A stretch of 5,855 nucleotides of DNA, from positions 1 to 5,855 of the forward strand of contig JBDTCD010000010.1 in the NCBI GenBank assembly GCA_039923755.1. The letters are read 5' to 3'. The notes under the pieces were generated by a model. The model made no database searches, was not told where the DNA came from, and saw only the letters and a program-made list of their open reading frames with translations. The DNA comes from Terrimesophilobacter sp039923755 (lineage in GTDB: Bacteria; Actinomycetota; Actinomycetes; Actinomycetales; Microbacteriaceae). Made by a program: the position numbers and the translations under genes. Shown here piece by piece: positions 5,469-5,855 of this stretch (its first letter is position 1; every line of letters starts with the position of its first letter).

Positions 5469-5855
5469 ATGATTCGCATCGGAATGAGCACGTCGGCGGT
5501 ATATCCACTACCGCCTGAGCACGCATTCCGGCTTGCGAGACTTGCCGGATTCGACGGCGTCGAAGTCATGGTCACGAACGACGAGGTCACCCAGGATGCC
5601 CACGCGCTCCTGGAACTCTCGGAGCGTTTTGAGCTCCCCATTCTCGCCATCCACGCGCCAGTTCTCCTGCTCACCCACTTCGTCTGGGGACGGGATCCTC
5701 GCGTGAAACTCGAGCGCTCCGCCGAGCTCGCACGTGCGGTCGGCGCTGCGACGGTGGTGGTGCATCCGCCGTTCCGCTGGCAGGCGCAATATGCGAGAGA
5801 CTTCCTGCGGATCGTCCGCGAAACGGCGACGGCGTTCGGCGTCGAGATCGCGGTG
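5469..5855 (+). CDS. Sugar phosphate isomerase/epimerase-like TIM-barrel protein, N-terminal 129 codons (cut by window edge)
   Basis: The open frame runs unbroken from ATG 5469 to the edge, 129 codons without a stop. It reads MIRIGMSTSAVYPLPPEHAF, then LARLAGFDGVEVM (22-34), LPILAIHAPVLLLTHFVWG (56-74), LARAVGAATVVVHPPFRW (87-104) and FGVEIAV at the edge. This is the strand-helix rhythm of the xylose-isomerase-like TIM barrel (AP endonuclease family 2): strand 1 start, Glu32 at the end of strand 2, His62 in the IHAP strand, and His99 in VVVHPP, positions that often hold metal or substrate ligands in this fold. Members include sugar isomerases/epimerases, inosose-type dehydratases and endonuclease IV, and the visible part cannot separate them. 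It lacks enough of the fold to call an endonuclease IV, whose metal ligands lie further on. It is 38 nt downstream of corA with no visible functional tie. The substrate is unknown. Confidence 0.8.
   Translation, partial: MIRIGMSTSAVYPLPPEHAFRLARLAGFDGVEVMVTNDEVTQDAHALLELSERFELPILAIHAPVLLLTHFVWGRDPRVKLERSAELARAVGAATVVVHPPFRWQAQYARDFLRIVRETATAFGVEIAV

Noticed and set aside
1..5855. A novel defence, mobile or secondary-metabolite system in the window
   Set aside because: All genes belong to well-known housekeeping families with intact motifs and ordinary spacing. There is no transposase, integrase, tRNA-linked junction, CRISPR repeat, or stretch of clearly different composition.

Overview
This GC-rich window looks like core chromosome of an actinobacterium, most likely Micrococcales/Microbacteriaceae. 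The reasons are the actinobacterial form of OtsA (a VQDYQLQLVP motif where many bacteria have HDYHL), an otsA-otsB-ilvD-ilvB gene order, and several genes whose start codon lies directly behind a -10-like hexamer with no Shine-Dalgarno sequence, which is typical of leaderless actinobacterial mRNAs. The taxonomic assignment is an inference from recalled family features, not from a database search.

Layout. The left three quarters is read from the minus strand. In transcription order it holds otsA (trehalose-6-phosphate synthase, 4365 to 2872), otsB (trehalose-6-phosphate phosphatase, 2875 to 2066, overlapping the otsA stop by 4 nt), ilvD (dihydroxy-acid dehydratase, 1995 to 301), and the first 81 codons of ilvB (acetolactate synthase large subunit, 244 to the window edge). 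On the plus strand, divergent from otsA, are corA (CorA-type divalent cation channel, 4462-5430) and the first 129 codons of a xylose-isomerase-like TIM-barrel protein (5469 to the window edge). No stretch over 300 bases lacks a gene. The four gaps are 56, 70, 96 and 38 nt, and each is described below.

How the genes work together. OtsA and OtsB are the two steps of trehalose synthesis from a nucleotide-glucose and glucose-6-phosphate, and their overlap implies translational coupling. IlvD and IlvB belong to branched-chain amino acid synthesis; ilvN and ilvC would be expected beyond the left edge. The 70-nt gap before ilvD contains a TAGACT hexamer placed for a leaderless start, so ilvD may begin its own transcript although it follows otsB on the same strand. 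CorA and the TIM-barrel protein have no visible functional link to the others.

No RNA gene, mobile element, CRISPR array, phage remnant or defence system is visible. I found no convincing undescribed system. The points worth checking are regulatory (repeated leaderless-start signals, a palindrome over the corA promoter region, a hairpin between ilvD and ilvB) plus a GMN-to-GQN change in the CorA signature.
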